33,838 nt of DNA, taken from the NCBI GenBank assembly GCA_009695305.1, contig SIBG01000044.1, positions 1 through 33,838 on the forward strand, given 5' to 3'. The notes below the pieces were generated by a model. The model saw nothing but the letters and a program-made list of their open reading frames with translations, had not been told where the DNA came from and searched no databases. Origin of the DNA: Opitutus sp. (lineage in GTDB: Bacteria > Verrucomicrobiota > Verrucomicrobiia > Opitutales > Opitutaceae). Both the position numbers and the translations under genes were made by a program. This document shows, piece after piece, positions 27,710 to 33,838 of this stretch (position 1 is the stretch's first letter; each line of letters starts with the position of its first letter).

Positions 27710-28164
27710 GCGGCGAGGCTACGCGACGATGGCGAGCCGTCAAGCAAGGGACTGGCGGAGACGATTCACCGCCCCGCTAGCCCAGCCGAGCCTTGAGTTT
27801 GTCGTAGCTCAGGCCGAGCGCAGGGCGCACAATCCACCCGTATGACCTTACTCCATGCCTGCTAACGCGACGATGACGTCGCGATTGCGCTGAGACGCCG
27901 TCCGGCGGAACCGCCTAGCCTTTTGCTTTCGCGGCTTTCTTTGCCGCTTTTAAGCGGTCGTTTTTCATCTGACGCGCTTTTCGTTTCTTCACGTTTTGTG
28001 TGCAGGCAGGCATCCAAGCAACCTGACTGGCAATGTGGACAAAGCCAGCAGAATCAAAAGACGAGCTATCGCGCAGCTTGAAGAACACCCCACTGCCCCA
28101 CCCGCTGCCTGGGTTGGGGAAATTGCGCTCCCTCGCGAAAATCAGGGCCGGACCCAGACGTTTC
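27710..28164. other. Gene-poor spacer between hicBA and the YkgJ-type gene
   Basis: Apart from a doubtful 32-codon basic ORF on the minus strand (27915-28013), this 455-base stretch shows no gene, strong hairpin or tRNA that I can support. Confidence 0.4.
27915..28013 (-). CDS. Possible very small lysine/alanine-rich protein
   Basis: A 32-codon ORF from ATG 28013 encodes a strongly basic peptide with a helical K/A-rich tail (NDRLKAAKKAAKAKG). The local sequence is less GC-rich than its surroundings. A longer in-frame reading to 28232 overlaps the YkgJ-type gene and looks spurious. Basic K/A tails resemble small nucleic-acid-binding peptides, but there is no family match that I recognise and no ribosome binding site. 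Confidence 0.25.
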   Translation of the reverse strand: MPACTQNVKKRKARQMKNDRLKAAKKAAKAKG

Positions 28165-28764
28165 CTAGAGGTTCGTTTTGGAATGCGTTGCTGCCGCCTT
28201 GGGCGAAGGAGATTTTCCCGGTGACCGAGCATCGATCTGGGTATAAAATCTATTTTGCGAAAGTAATTTGAGCCGGTGCACGGCTAGGCTCAAATCTGCG
28301 AACTTGGCCTTCGCCGCTTCGTCCGCATCGCCGGATTCCATGCGCTCGGTGGTGCGATGGAAGCGCTCGCCCAAGGCGCGGTGTTCGTCCATGTCGCCCA
28401 ACTCGCGCAGTAGCCGGCGAACGTGGTCCGCCCGTCGCCGGGCGTGTTTGACCAGCGGCAAGGCGGCCGCGAACGTGATTCGGCCGGCCTTCGCGTCTTT
28501 GAACACCTGGCACTCGAACGTGCGGCATTGCCACGGTCGCTCCGCGTAGAGCCGGCAAGTGCGATCCTCGCACAAGGCCGAACAGGGCTGAGGAAAGCGA
28601 GCGACGGGCTGCTGGCCGCGTGAAAGGGAAACCGGCAGCCCGAGTGCCTTCAATTTCCCGGCATCATCGCCCCGCTCGAGTTTAACGAGATCGAAGAGCG
28701 TGCCGTCGCAGCACAGTCCGCACGCGCGGCAAAGTTGTTCGCCTGATTTCACGGCTCCCACCAT
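28165..28764 (-). CDS. YkgJ-family cysteine cluster protein
   Basis: A 199-residue protein of the YkgJ / zinc- or iron-chelating cysteine-cluster family (UPF0153-like), whose exact function is unknown. The defining cysteines are present: C12, C15, C18 and C19 in LCRACGLCCDGTLF, then PCSALCEDRTCRLYAERPWQ followed by CRTFEC. These probably bind a Zn or Fe-S centre. The C-terminal half is charged and helical. I prefer ATG 28764 (MVGAVKSGEQLCRACG), because family members begin shortly before the first cysteine block; an in-frame ATG at 28839 would add 25 residues. It stands alone, followed by a gene-poor spacer. Confidence 0.8.
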   Translation of the reverse strand: MVGAVKSGEQLCRACGLCCDGTLFDLVKLERGDDAGKLKALGLPVSLSRGQQPVARFPQPCSALCEDRTCRLYAERPWQCRTFECQVFKDAKAGRITFAAALPLVKHARRRADHVRRLLRELGDMDEHRALGERFHRTTERMESGDADEAAKAKFADLSLAVHRLKLLSQNRFYTQIDARSPGKSPSPKAAATHSKTNL

Positions 28765-28855
28765 CCGCCAGGAGGCAGCCCAGAGGCAAGAGCTGGCGAA
28801 GGGGTCATGAGTGAAGGGCGTGTTGCCCAAACCGCGCATAGTGTTTTCGCCAGCC

Positions 28856-28910
28856 GTAGGAGCCTGCTGGCAGGCGATGGTTTGGGTAGGGCGTCTGTCT
28901 TGCAGACGCC
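28856..28910 (+). repeat. Two adjacent REP-like hairpins, each preceded by GTAG
   Basis: First: GTAG (28856-28859), then GCCTGC (28862-28867) paired with GCAGGC (28870-28875). Second: GTAG (28886-28889) directly followed by GGCGTCTG (28890-28897), loop TCTTG, and CAGACGCC (28903-28910). Both are in the same orientation. Confidence 0.7.
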
Positions 28911-29090
28911 GGTTTGTGCTCCCTTGGGCGTCGGGGTGATCGCGCGTGATGGCATGGGGAAGCGGGATGGCGGGATACTCAGAGCCGGGGTGACGAGTGA
29001 CAAGTGACTTGTGGGGAGGAAAACTACGGCAATCGCACCCACCTGAAGAATAATTTCTCGTCCCGATCGGTCGCGTTGACAGTCCATTTC

Positions 29091-29187
29091 GCCACAGAGT
29101 TCACCGAGCTGTGACACAGAGAGCACAGAGCCAAACATCTTGTCTTGCTCCGTGGCCTCTGTGTCTGGGCTCCGTGCCCTCTGTGGC
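29091..29187. repeat. Long imperfect palindrome built of ACAGAG-type units
   Basis: GCCACAGAG (29091-29099) is exactly inverted at 29179-29187. Between them, the left arm (CACCGAG, ACACAGAG, CACAGAGCC) mirrors the right arm (CTCCGTGG, CTCTGTGTC, CTCCGTGCC) with scattered mismatches around a turn near 29135-29145. Such 'cacagag' palindromes are intergenic dispersed elements rather than genes. Confidence 0.6.
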
Positions 29188-29481
29188 TCATGACTTGGCC
29201 GGTTCAGGTGTAGGACTACGAAGCCTTCGTGAAGGCGACAAGCCACAACGCGGGCGAAGGTTGGCGCGCCCCCGGTGCTGGCGGTCCAAGCCACGTCGCC
29301 GGGTTTTCGCAGACGCCGTTGCATCCGGTTAGGGCTAAAAAGAAGCCCAGCCCGCGCGGGGGAAGCGGCGGTGGTTTCATGGCAGGAATGCAGTGCCCGC
29401 GAAATCCGACAGAGGCAATTCGCAAGCGCTACGCTTGACCCCGGGGGCAATCCACGAGGTAATTTCCCTTCAATCCGCACC

Positions 29482-30048
29482 GTGCTCCTCGTCATCGACA
29501 ACTACGACTCGTTCACCTTCAACCTCGTCCAATACTTCGGGCAGTTGGGCGTGGCGCAGCGCGTATTCCGTAACAACGAGATCACCCCCGCCGAGGCGCT
29601 CGCGCTCGATCCCGACCGCGTCCTGCTCTCGCCCGGCCCGTGCTCGCCCAGCGAGGCCGGCGTCACGCTCGACATCATCCGCGCTTTCGCCGGCAAAAAG
29701 CCCATCCTCGGCGTCTGTCTCGGCCACCAGTCGATCGGTCACTACTTCGGCGGCAAAGTCGTCCGCGCCTCCCGCCTCATGCACGGCAAGACCTCGCCGA
29801 TTCAGCATAAAGACACCGATGTGTTCCGCGGGATGCCTCAGGGATTCGCCGCCACGCGCTACCACTCGCTGCTCGTCGAGCGCGCTACGTTCCCCGCTGC
29901 GCTCGAAATCACCGCCGAGACCGCCGAGGGCGAAGTCATGGGCCTGCGCCACCGCGAACTGCCGATCTGGGGCGTGCAATTCCACCCCGAGTCGATCGCG
30001 ACCGAAGGCGGCATGAAAATCCTTCAAAATTTTCTCGAACTGAACTAA
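29482..30048 (+). CDS. trpG: Anthranilate/aminodeoxychorismate synthase, glutamine amidotransferase subunit
   Basis: A 188-residue class I glutamine amidotransferase that hydrolyses glutamine and passes ammonia to the chorismate-binding subunit (TrpE or PabB), for tryptophan or folate synthesis. It has the opening [18 protein letters not shown], the oxyanion motif [13 protein letters not shown], the nucleophile elbow GVCLGHQ (C79), MHGKTSPI, and the H168-x-E170 pair in VQFHPES. The start is GTG 29482; the frame is open back to 29275, but that part is not family-like. No trpE or pabB is adjacent, and stand-alone copies often serve both pathways, so trpG versus pabA is undecided. It is 23 bp upstream of nrdR and possibly cotranscribed. 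Confidence 0.92.
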   Translation: MLLVIDNYDSFTFNLVQYFGQLGVAQRVFRNNEITPAEALALDPDRVLLSPGPCSPSEAGVTLDIIRAFAGKKPILGVCLGHQSIGHYFGGKVVRASRLMHGKTSPIQHKDTDVFRGMPQGFAATRYHSLLVERATFPAALEITAETAEGEVMGLRHRELPIWGVQFHPESIATEGGMKILQNFLELN

Positions 30049-30071
30049 GTTTCCGCTGTCGCCATACCATC

Positions 30072-30548
30072 ATGCGCTGCCCCAAATGCACCTCCATTGA
30101 GGACAAGGTGACCGACTCCCGCATCAGCAAGGAGGGCTCGACCATCCGCCGCCGCCGTGAATGCCTCGAATGCGGCCACCGTTATAGCACCACCGAGTCG
30201 CTCGTCCGCGACGGAGTGGCCGTGATCAAGCGCGACGGCCGCCGCGAGGATTTCGACCGGGAGAAACTCGTCCGTGCCGTCCGCGCCGCGTGCCACAAGC
30301 GCCCGGTCGATGCCGAGCAGATCGCGATGCTCATCGAGGATGTGATGGACGCGCTGGAGGCGCAGTTCGAAAACGAAATCCCCTCGCACGCCATCGGGGA
30401 AGGCGTGATGCAGCGCCTTCGCCATGTCGACCAGGTCGCCTACGTCCGCTTCGCGAGCGTCTACAAGGAATTCCGGGATGTCGCCGAATTCGTCGACGAA
30501 GTGAGCGCGCTCGGGAAACCCAAGGCCAAGACCACCGATTCGCTCTAA
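30072..30548 (+). CDS. nrdR: Transcriptional repressor NrdR
   Basis: A 158-residue regulator that represses ribonucleotide reductase genes according to ATP/dATP level. The N-terminal zinc ribbon has C3-P-K-C6 and C31-L-E-C34, with the conserved basic stretch STIRRRRECLECGHRYSTTE. An ATP-cone domain follows (VIKRDGRREDFDREKLVRAV, about 51-139), with VAYVRFASVYKEF near its end. Length and start are typical. NrdR boxes would be expected at nrd operons, which are not in this window. Confidence 0.96.
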   Translation: MRCPKCTSIEDKVTDSRISKEGSTIRRRRECLECGHRYSTTESLVRDGVAVIKRDGRREDFDREKLVRAVRAACHKRPVDAEQIAMLIEDVMDALEAQFENEIPSHAIGEGVMQRLRHVDQVAYVRFASVYKEFRDVAEFVDEVSALGKPKAKTTDSL

Positions 30549-30619
30549 TCGCGCCTGGTCCCGTGGAAGTAGCATCATTCGGCAACATCGTTTCCGGTGA
30601 ACTTTCCCACCCACCGGAT

Positions 30620-30759
30620 TTTTCACCCCGGATGGCACGGATTGCCACGGCGAAGGAATCTGAACCCGCAGACTGCAAGCCCGAGGGATTGGGCGCTGAA
30701 CCATTGACCTCCGCGGCCTTGGCTTATCCAGATCGAATCCGTGAAATCCGTGGTCAAAA
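30620..30759. repeat. Imperfect 24-bp inverted repeat with a further partial copy
   Basis: Arms 30620-30643 and 30736-30759 match as inverses at 20 of 24 positions (CACGGATT / AATCCGTG core). A partial direct copy of the right arm, ATCCGTGGTTAAAA, lies at 30813-30826 and includes the start codon proposed for the next gene. The pattern is that of a dispersed intergenic element downstream of nrdR. Confidence 0.6.
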
Positions 30760-30816
30760 ATCAGGAGCTTGAGTTTGGTTGCACCTCCACCGCGCCCTAG
30801 CCATCCGCCTCCATCC

Positions 30817-31335
30817 GTGGTTAAAAACAAACCCGCCCCCTCCCGCGACGATCTGCGCCGGCTGCATTTCATCAACGCGCTCTTCGCCCACGCCACCGGC
30901 CACGACCTCTACCTCGCGAACCAGATCAAGGGCGCGATCACCTTCAGCCTCGACGAACTGGCCGCGCAAACCGCCGCCCACCCCGAGTTCGCCGCGCAGT
31001 TCGACCTCGCCTTCAACGCCGCCGCCGCCGACCTCCTCGCGAAACTCTTCGCCCCTCTGCCGCGTCGGGGATTTTTCCACTGGGACGCCTCGTTGACGCT
31101 CGCCGCCGCCACGCCGCTTTTCACGCGGGCCGAAATCATGGCCGGCCTGCGGCACCTCGCGCCCTTCCGCGAGGCGACGCTGCTCGTGACGAACCTCCGC
31201 CCCGCGCTCCTCCCGCCCAGCCGCCGCGCCACCCCGCGCCGCCAGCGCGACTACGAGGAAGCCCTCGCCTTTATCCGCGCCCTCACCGCCGCCCGCACCA
31301 CCCGCAGCGCCAATCTGCAACTGCTGTTTTTGTAG
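30817..31335 (+). CDS. Conserved-looking hypothetical protein
   Basis: A 172-residue protein that I do not recognise. It has a helical N-terminal half (RRLHFINALFAHATGHDLYL; FSLDELAAQTAAHPEFAAQF) and a C-terminal half with FTRAEIMAGLRHLAPF and a basic R/P-rich loop (PPSRRATPRRQRDYEEAL). There is no signal peptide, membrane helix or obvious catalytic motif. The codon use is as GC-rich as in the core genes, suggesting a resident gene. The start is uncertain: GTG 30817 lies inside a dispersed repeat, and a TTG at 30769 is further upstream, so true translation may begin later. The stop is six bases before the inverted repeat that encloses the next gene. Confidence 0.5.
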   Translation: MVKNKPAPSRDDLRRLHFINALFAHATGHDLYLANQIKGAITFSLDELAAQTAAHPEFAAQFDLAFNAAAADLLAKLFAPLPRRGFFHWDASLTLAAATPLFTRAEIMAGLRHLAPFREATLLVTNLRPALLPPSRRATPRRQRDYEEALAFIRALTAARTTRSANLQLLFL

Positions 31336-31340
31336 GATTG

Positions 31341-31814
31341 GTTTTACAGGAGGCAACGGAGAGAACAGAGAAAGGCCATGCACCCGCTGTTCGCCAAAGC
31401 CGACGGCCTGACCGAGCACATCATTGCCGGAGCGATTGAAGTGCATAAGGACAAAGGGCCGGGCCTCGTCGAATCGATCTACGAATGGTGCCTGCTCCGC
31501 GAACTCGAATTGCGACACCTTGCGACCACGAACCAGAAACTGGTCACGATCTCCTACAAGGGATTTACTCGTGAAGAGCCGCTTCGATTCGATGTTCTCG
31601 TGGAAAATTGCGTCTTGGTCGAAGCGAAGTCGGTCGAGCGCATTCTGCCCGTTCACAAGGCACAACTTCTCAGCTACATGAAGCTGCTCAACGTGCCAGT
31701 TGGGCTGCTCATCAATTTCAACGAGTCCAAACTGACCGATGGCCTCTCACGCCTGATTCTTCCCGGAGCCAACCTTTGAATCTCTCCGTTCCCTCCGTTA
31801 CCTCCTGTAAAAAC
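31341..31814. mobile_element. Inverted-repeat-bounded unit carrying a GxxExxY gene
   Basis: Left arm 31341-31371 and right arm 31783-31814 are near-perfect inverses: about 31 nt with three mismatches and one single-base gap. They start 7 bases before the GxxExxY ATG and 4 bases after its stop. Each arm contains short AACGGAG-type tandem units and an ACAGGAGG outer end. The compact arrangement looks like a mobile or mobilisable cassette, but no transposase is inside and no target-site duplication is evident. Confidence 0.5.
31378..31779 (+). CDS. GxxExxY family protein (PD-(D/E)XK nuclease-like)
   Basis: A 133-residue protein of the GxxExxY family, named for the motif seen here as GLVESIY (29-35). 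The fold is assigned to the PD-(D/E)XK nuclease superfamily; the matching active-site signature is LRFDVLVENCVLVEAKS (about 69-85), with D72, E83 and K85. The rest (HKAQLLSYMKLLNVPVGLLINFN) is the usual family C-terminus. The biological role is unknown. It has no signal peptide. The ATG at 31378 is preceded by AAAGG, and a perfect AGGAGG lies further upstream in the repeat arm. The gene fills the whole space between the inverted arms. Confidence 0.88.
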   Translation: MHPLFAKADGLTEHIIAGAIEVHKDKGPGLVESIYEWCLLRELELRHLATTNQKLVTISYKGFTREEPLRFDVLVENCVLVEAKSVERILPVHKAQLLSYMKLLNVPVGLLINFNESKLTDGLSRLILPGANL

Positions 31815-31819
31815 AGATC

Positions 31820-32161
31820 ATGTCTAAAACAATTTTCCAAAAAATTATCGACCGTGAAATCCCCGCGAAAATCGAGCACGAGGACGAGCACTGTGTCGTG
31901 CTCCACGACATTCAGCCGCAAGCTCCCGTCCATTTGCTCATCGTCCCGAAGAAACTCATCCCGCGCGTGTCGGCAGCGACGCCAGCCGACGAGCCCGTGC
32001 TCGGTCACCTCCTCTACGTCGCGAATCTCGTGGCGAAGAAACTCTCGCTCGCCGATGGCTTTCGCCTCGTGATCAACAACGGACCGCACGCCTGCGAGTC
32101 CGTCCCTCACCTGCACGTCCACTTGCTCGCGAAACGCCAGATGACCTGGCCACCGGGCTAG
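31820..32161 (+). CDS. HIT family protein (HINT-like nucleoside phosphoramidase)
   Basis: A 113-residue histidine-triad protein; relatives hydrolyse AMP-lysine and other nucleotide phosphoramidates. The triad is H97-L-H99-V-H101 in VPHLHVHLLAKRQMTWPPG, with the tryptophan/glycine C-terminus typical of HINT. The N-terminal part (IFQKIIDREIPAKI, HLLIVPKKLIP) is also standard. ATG 31820 lies five bases beyond the right repeat arm of the GxxExxY unit, so that unit separates it from any older upstream neighbour. Confidence 0.94.
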   Translation: MSKTIFQKIIDREIPAKIEHEDEHCVVLHDIQPQAPVHLLIVPKKLIPRVSAATPADEPVLGHLLYVANLVAKKLSLADGFRLVINNGPHACESVPHLHVHLLAKRQMTWPPG

Positions 32162-32184
32162 GTGGGCGGGCCCGTCGGCCCACC
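32161..32184. terminator. Hairpin in the convergent HIT / S9 peptidase gap
   Basis: GGTGGGC (32161-32167) pairs with GCCCACC (32178-32184), with a GGGCCC-containing loop. It lies between two convergent stop codons and may act in both directions. No T-run on either side. Confidence 0.45.
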
Positions 32185-32188
32185 CGCG

Positions 32189-33838
32189 TCACTTCAAGTA
32201 TTTCGCGAGCCAGCCGTGCACTTCCCCAAACCAATACCGGCTGTCCTCGCCCTTGAGGATCCAGTGGTTCTCCTCGGGAAAGGTGATGAGTTTGCTCGGC
32301 ACACCGAGCCGCTGGTTGAGCGCGAACCACATGATCGCGTTGTTCATCGGCACCCGAAAATCGAGTTCCCCCACCGTGATGAGAATCGGCGAAGTGAAGC
32401 CCGTGCCCCGCGCGTGATTGCCGCCTTGCAGGGCCGGGCTCTGCTCGCGCCACACCTTGCTGTCGCCCCAGATCGGCGTGCCGCTGTTCACCTCGCGCCC
32501 GTAGATCGAGTCGCTCGTGCCCCACTGCATGATGAGGTCGGCCTCGCCCGCATGGGAGATGATGCACTTGTAGCGCGTGCTCGTCGCCTGCAGCCAGTTC
32601 GCCAGATGCCCGCCGTAGCTGGCGCCGCCGGCGGCCTGCCGTGAGGCGTCGAGAAACGAAAATTTCTTCAGCGCCTCATCCGCCGCCTCGTTTATTTCCT
32701 CCGCCGGTCCCTTCAATGGATCGAATTGGATGTCCTGCGAAAATTTTTCCCCGTAGCCGGTCGAACCCGTGTAGTCGGTGAGCAGCACCGCGTAGCCGGG
32801 CGCGGCGAGCAGGTGGTAGTTCCAACGCAGCACCCACGCGTCGCGCCACATGTTCGCCGCGCCGCCGTGAATCACGACGAACAACGGGTATTTTTTCGCG
32901 GCGTCGAAGCCCGGCGGACGCACCAGTAGCGAGTGGATCTTTTTCCCGCCTTTGCTGGTAAACCAAAAGTGCTCGACCGGCGCGAGATCGAGCAACGCGG
33001 CTTTATCCCGGTTGAAATCCGTCAGGCGCTTCGGCGCCGCGCCGCCGGACCCGAGCACATACACCTCTGGCGGATTCGTGGCGGCATCCCAGTTGGCGAC
33101 GAGCGCCCGGCCACCCGCCGCGAGTCCCGTGAGGCAACCGCGGTCCATCGTCTTTTCTTCACGCGCATCGCCACCCGTGACGGCCACCGAATAAAGATTC
33201 TCGTTTCCGGCCTCCTCGCACGTGAACCACACGCGCGGCCCGCCGGCGGGCGTCGCGAACCGGTTCACCGAGCGATCAAGCGACGCCGTGAGCACCACGC
33301 GCTTCGCGGCGTCGAACGGCCAAGGAAAACTCGCGAGCCGCGTGAGGCCGTAGACCTTGTCGAGCCGCTCATCGCTCGTCGCGCAGAAAAGCGCCCGCCC
33401 GTCCGGGGCAAATTGAAGTTGCGTGTAGCTGCGCTGGTCGTTGGTGAGACGGCGGGGCTCGCCGCCGGCCACCGTCACCTCGAAGATCTGCGTCCGCACC
33501 GGCGTCCGGGCCGCGGCGTCGCGATTCACTGCGGCCGTGAAAACCACGCTCGCGCCTGCCGGCGACCACTGCGCCTCGATGGCCTGGCCTTCATCGGTAT
33601 TTTGCGGCCCGAAGCCGGGTGCGTCCACGAGCGTCGAGCCCGCGAACAAATCGCGCGCCTTCGCGCCCGCTCTCGCCTCCTGCACGAAGAGGTGCGCCTT
33701 CTTGTCATCAAGCCAGTGATCCCAATACCGGATGGGAAACATCTCGTAGGCGCGGGCGCTGTATTTGCGAGCCTTGCGCTCGGCCGCGGCCTTCTGGTTT
33801 GCCTCCTCGTTCGCGCAACCGGGGAACGTATCGCTCAC
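32189..33838 (-). CDS. S9 family prolyl oligopeptidase-like peptidase, 5' end outside window
   Basis: At least 549 residues of an S9 (acylaminoacyl-peptidase/DPP-IV-like) serine peptidase. The beta-propeller segment lies in the first ~290 residues (QAIEAQWSPAGASVVFTA, YTQLQFAPDGRALF). It is followed by the alpha/beta-hydrolase domain with IHGGAANMW, the nucleophile elbow GGASYGG (404-410, S407), D493 (VGELDFRVP) and H525 (PEENHWIL). The C-terminus (HGWLAKYLK) is complete. The frame is open to the last base of the window; a GTG there is only an edge effect, and the true start with its likely signal peptide lies beyond. Numbering is from the window edge. Confidence 0.92.
   Translation of the reverse strand: MSDTFPGCANEEANQKAAAERKARKYSARAYEMFPIRYWDHWLDDKKAHLFVQEARAGAKARDLFAGSTLVDAPGFGPQNTDEGQAIEAQWSPAGASVVFTAAVNRDAAARTPVRTQIFEVTVAGGEPRRLTNDQRSYTQLQFAPDGRALFCATSDERLDKVYGLTRLASFPWPFDAAKRVVLTASLDRSVNRFATPAGGPRVWFTCEEAGNENLYSVAVTGGDAREEKTMDRGCLTGLAAGGRALVANWDAATNPPEVYVLGSGGAAPKRLTDFNRDKAALLDLAPVEHFWFTSKGGKKIHSLLVRPPGFDAAKKYPLFVVIHGGAANMWRDAWVLRWNYHLLAAPGYAVLLTDYTGSTGYGEKFSQDIQFDPLKGPAEEINEAADEALKKFSFLDASRQAAGGASYGGHLANWLQATSTRYKCIISHAGEADLIMQWGTSDSIYGREVNSGTPIWGDSKVWREQSPALQGGNHARGTGFTSPILITVGELDFRVPMNNAIMWFALNQRLGVPSKLITFPEENHWILKGEDSRYWFGEVHGWLAKYLK

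Larger units (their letters stand above)
28765..29481. other. Repeat-rich intergenic region
   Basis: About 700 bases between the divergent YkgJ-type and trpG/pabA genes. It holds two adjacent GTAG-type hairpins (28856-28910), a long imperfect palindrome of ACAGAG units (29091-29187) and a small hairpin GCCTTC/GAAGGC (29223-29236). Short ORFs in several frames show no family features. No leader peptide or attenuator for trpG was found. Confidence 0.5.

Noticed and set aside
28061-28090. A tRNA-like D-arm stretch (GAGCTATCGCGCAGCTTGAA).
   Set aside because: No matching anticodon arm, T-arm or acceptor stem follows at the right distance, so a tRNA cannot be supported.
29216-29438. Short ORFs on both strands upstream of trpG (possible leader peptide or small protein).
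   Set aside because: No tryptophan-rich leader, no terminator/antiterminator pair and no family features.
29275-29481. N-terminal extension of the glutamine amidotransferase frame upstream of GTG 29482.
   Set aside because: The added 69 residues are not family-like, while the core begins exactly at the GTG.

Overview
This is a GC-rich chromosomal window with the character of a verrucomicrobial genome, most like Opitutaceae. The evidence is two very large TonB-dependent receptors that carry an EF-hand-like loop between signal peptide and plug and an 'ELSPF(E/Q)VSA' segment, a SecA with a long insert before its cross-linking domain, many PhyH-type dioxygenases and sugar isomerase genes, and start codons that mostly lack a Shine-Dalgarno sequence. 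The taxonomic call is inference from gene content; no rRNA is present.

Layout. 1-1233: a 5'-truncated Y1/RAYT-type transposase, its repeat-bearing 3' end, and the last 40 codons of a broken gene (perhaps a transporter) whose stop overlaps the next start. 1230-4898: an SDR oxidoreductase, two PhyH-family dioxygenases on the minus strand and a divergent second SDR. 5042-5752: two small, lower-GC ORFs of unknown function among palindromes. 5839-15530 (minus): two tandem TonB-dependent receptors followed by an Ldh2-type dehydrogenase and an L-rhamnose-isomerase-family enzyme, a plausible sugar uptake and catabolism block. 15733-21651 (minus): housekeeping genes lnt, secA and a UDP-glucuronate decarboxylase. 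22078-25708 (plus): a secreted double alpha/beta-hydrolase with one dead domain, then a Tat-type FMN alpha-hydroxyacid oxidase carrying a CxxCH motif. 26110-28764 (minus): tgt, a hicBA toxin-antitoxin pair and a YkgJ-type cysteine-cluster protein. 29482-32161 (plus): trpG/pabA, nrdR, an unknown protein, a GxxExxY protein inside a long inverted repeat, and a HIT protein. 32189-33838 (minus): an S9 prolyl oligopeptidase running off the window.

The main points of interest are: (i) a GxxExxY (PD-(D/E)XK-like) gene bounded tightly by ~31-nt near-perfect inverted repeats; (ii) a family of REP-like hairpins (GNNG tetranucleotide + GGCG-stem, often a CTTG-containing loop) in intergenic gaps of a window that also holds a RAYT-type transposase; (iii) a tRNA-guanine transglycosylase that has lost all three zinc-binding cysteines; (iv) the export-targeted FMN oxidase with a possible heme c site beside a half-degenerate tandem hydrolase; (v) an exact 17-residue periodic repeat inside SecA. 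No CRISPR array, rRNA or convincing tRNA was seen.
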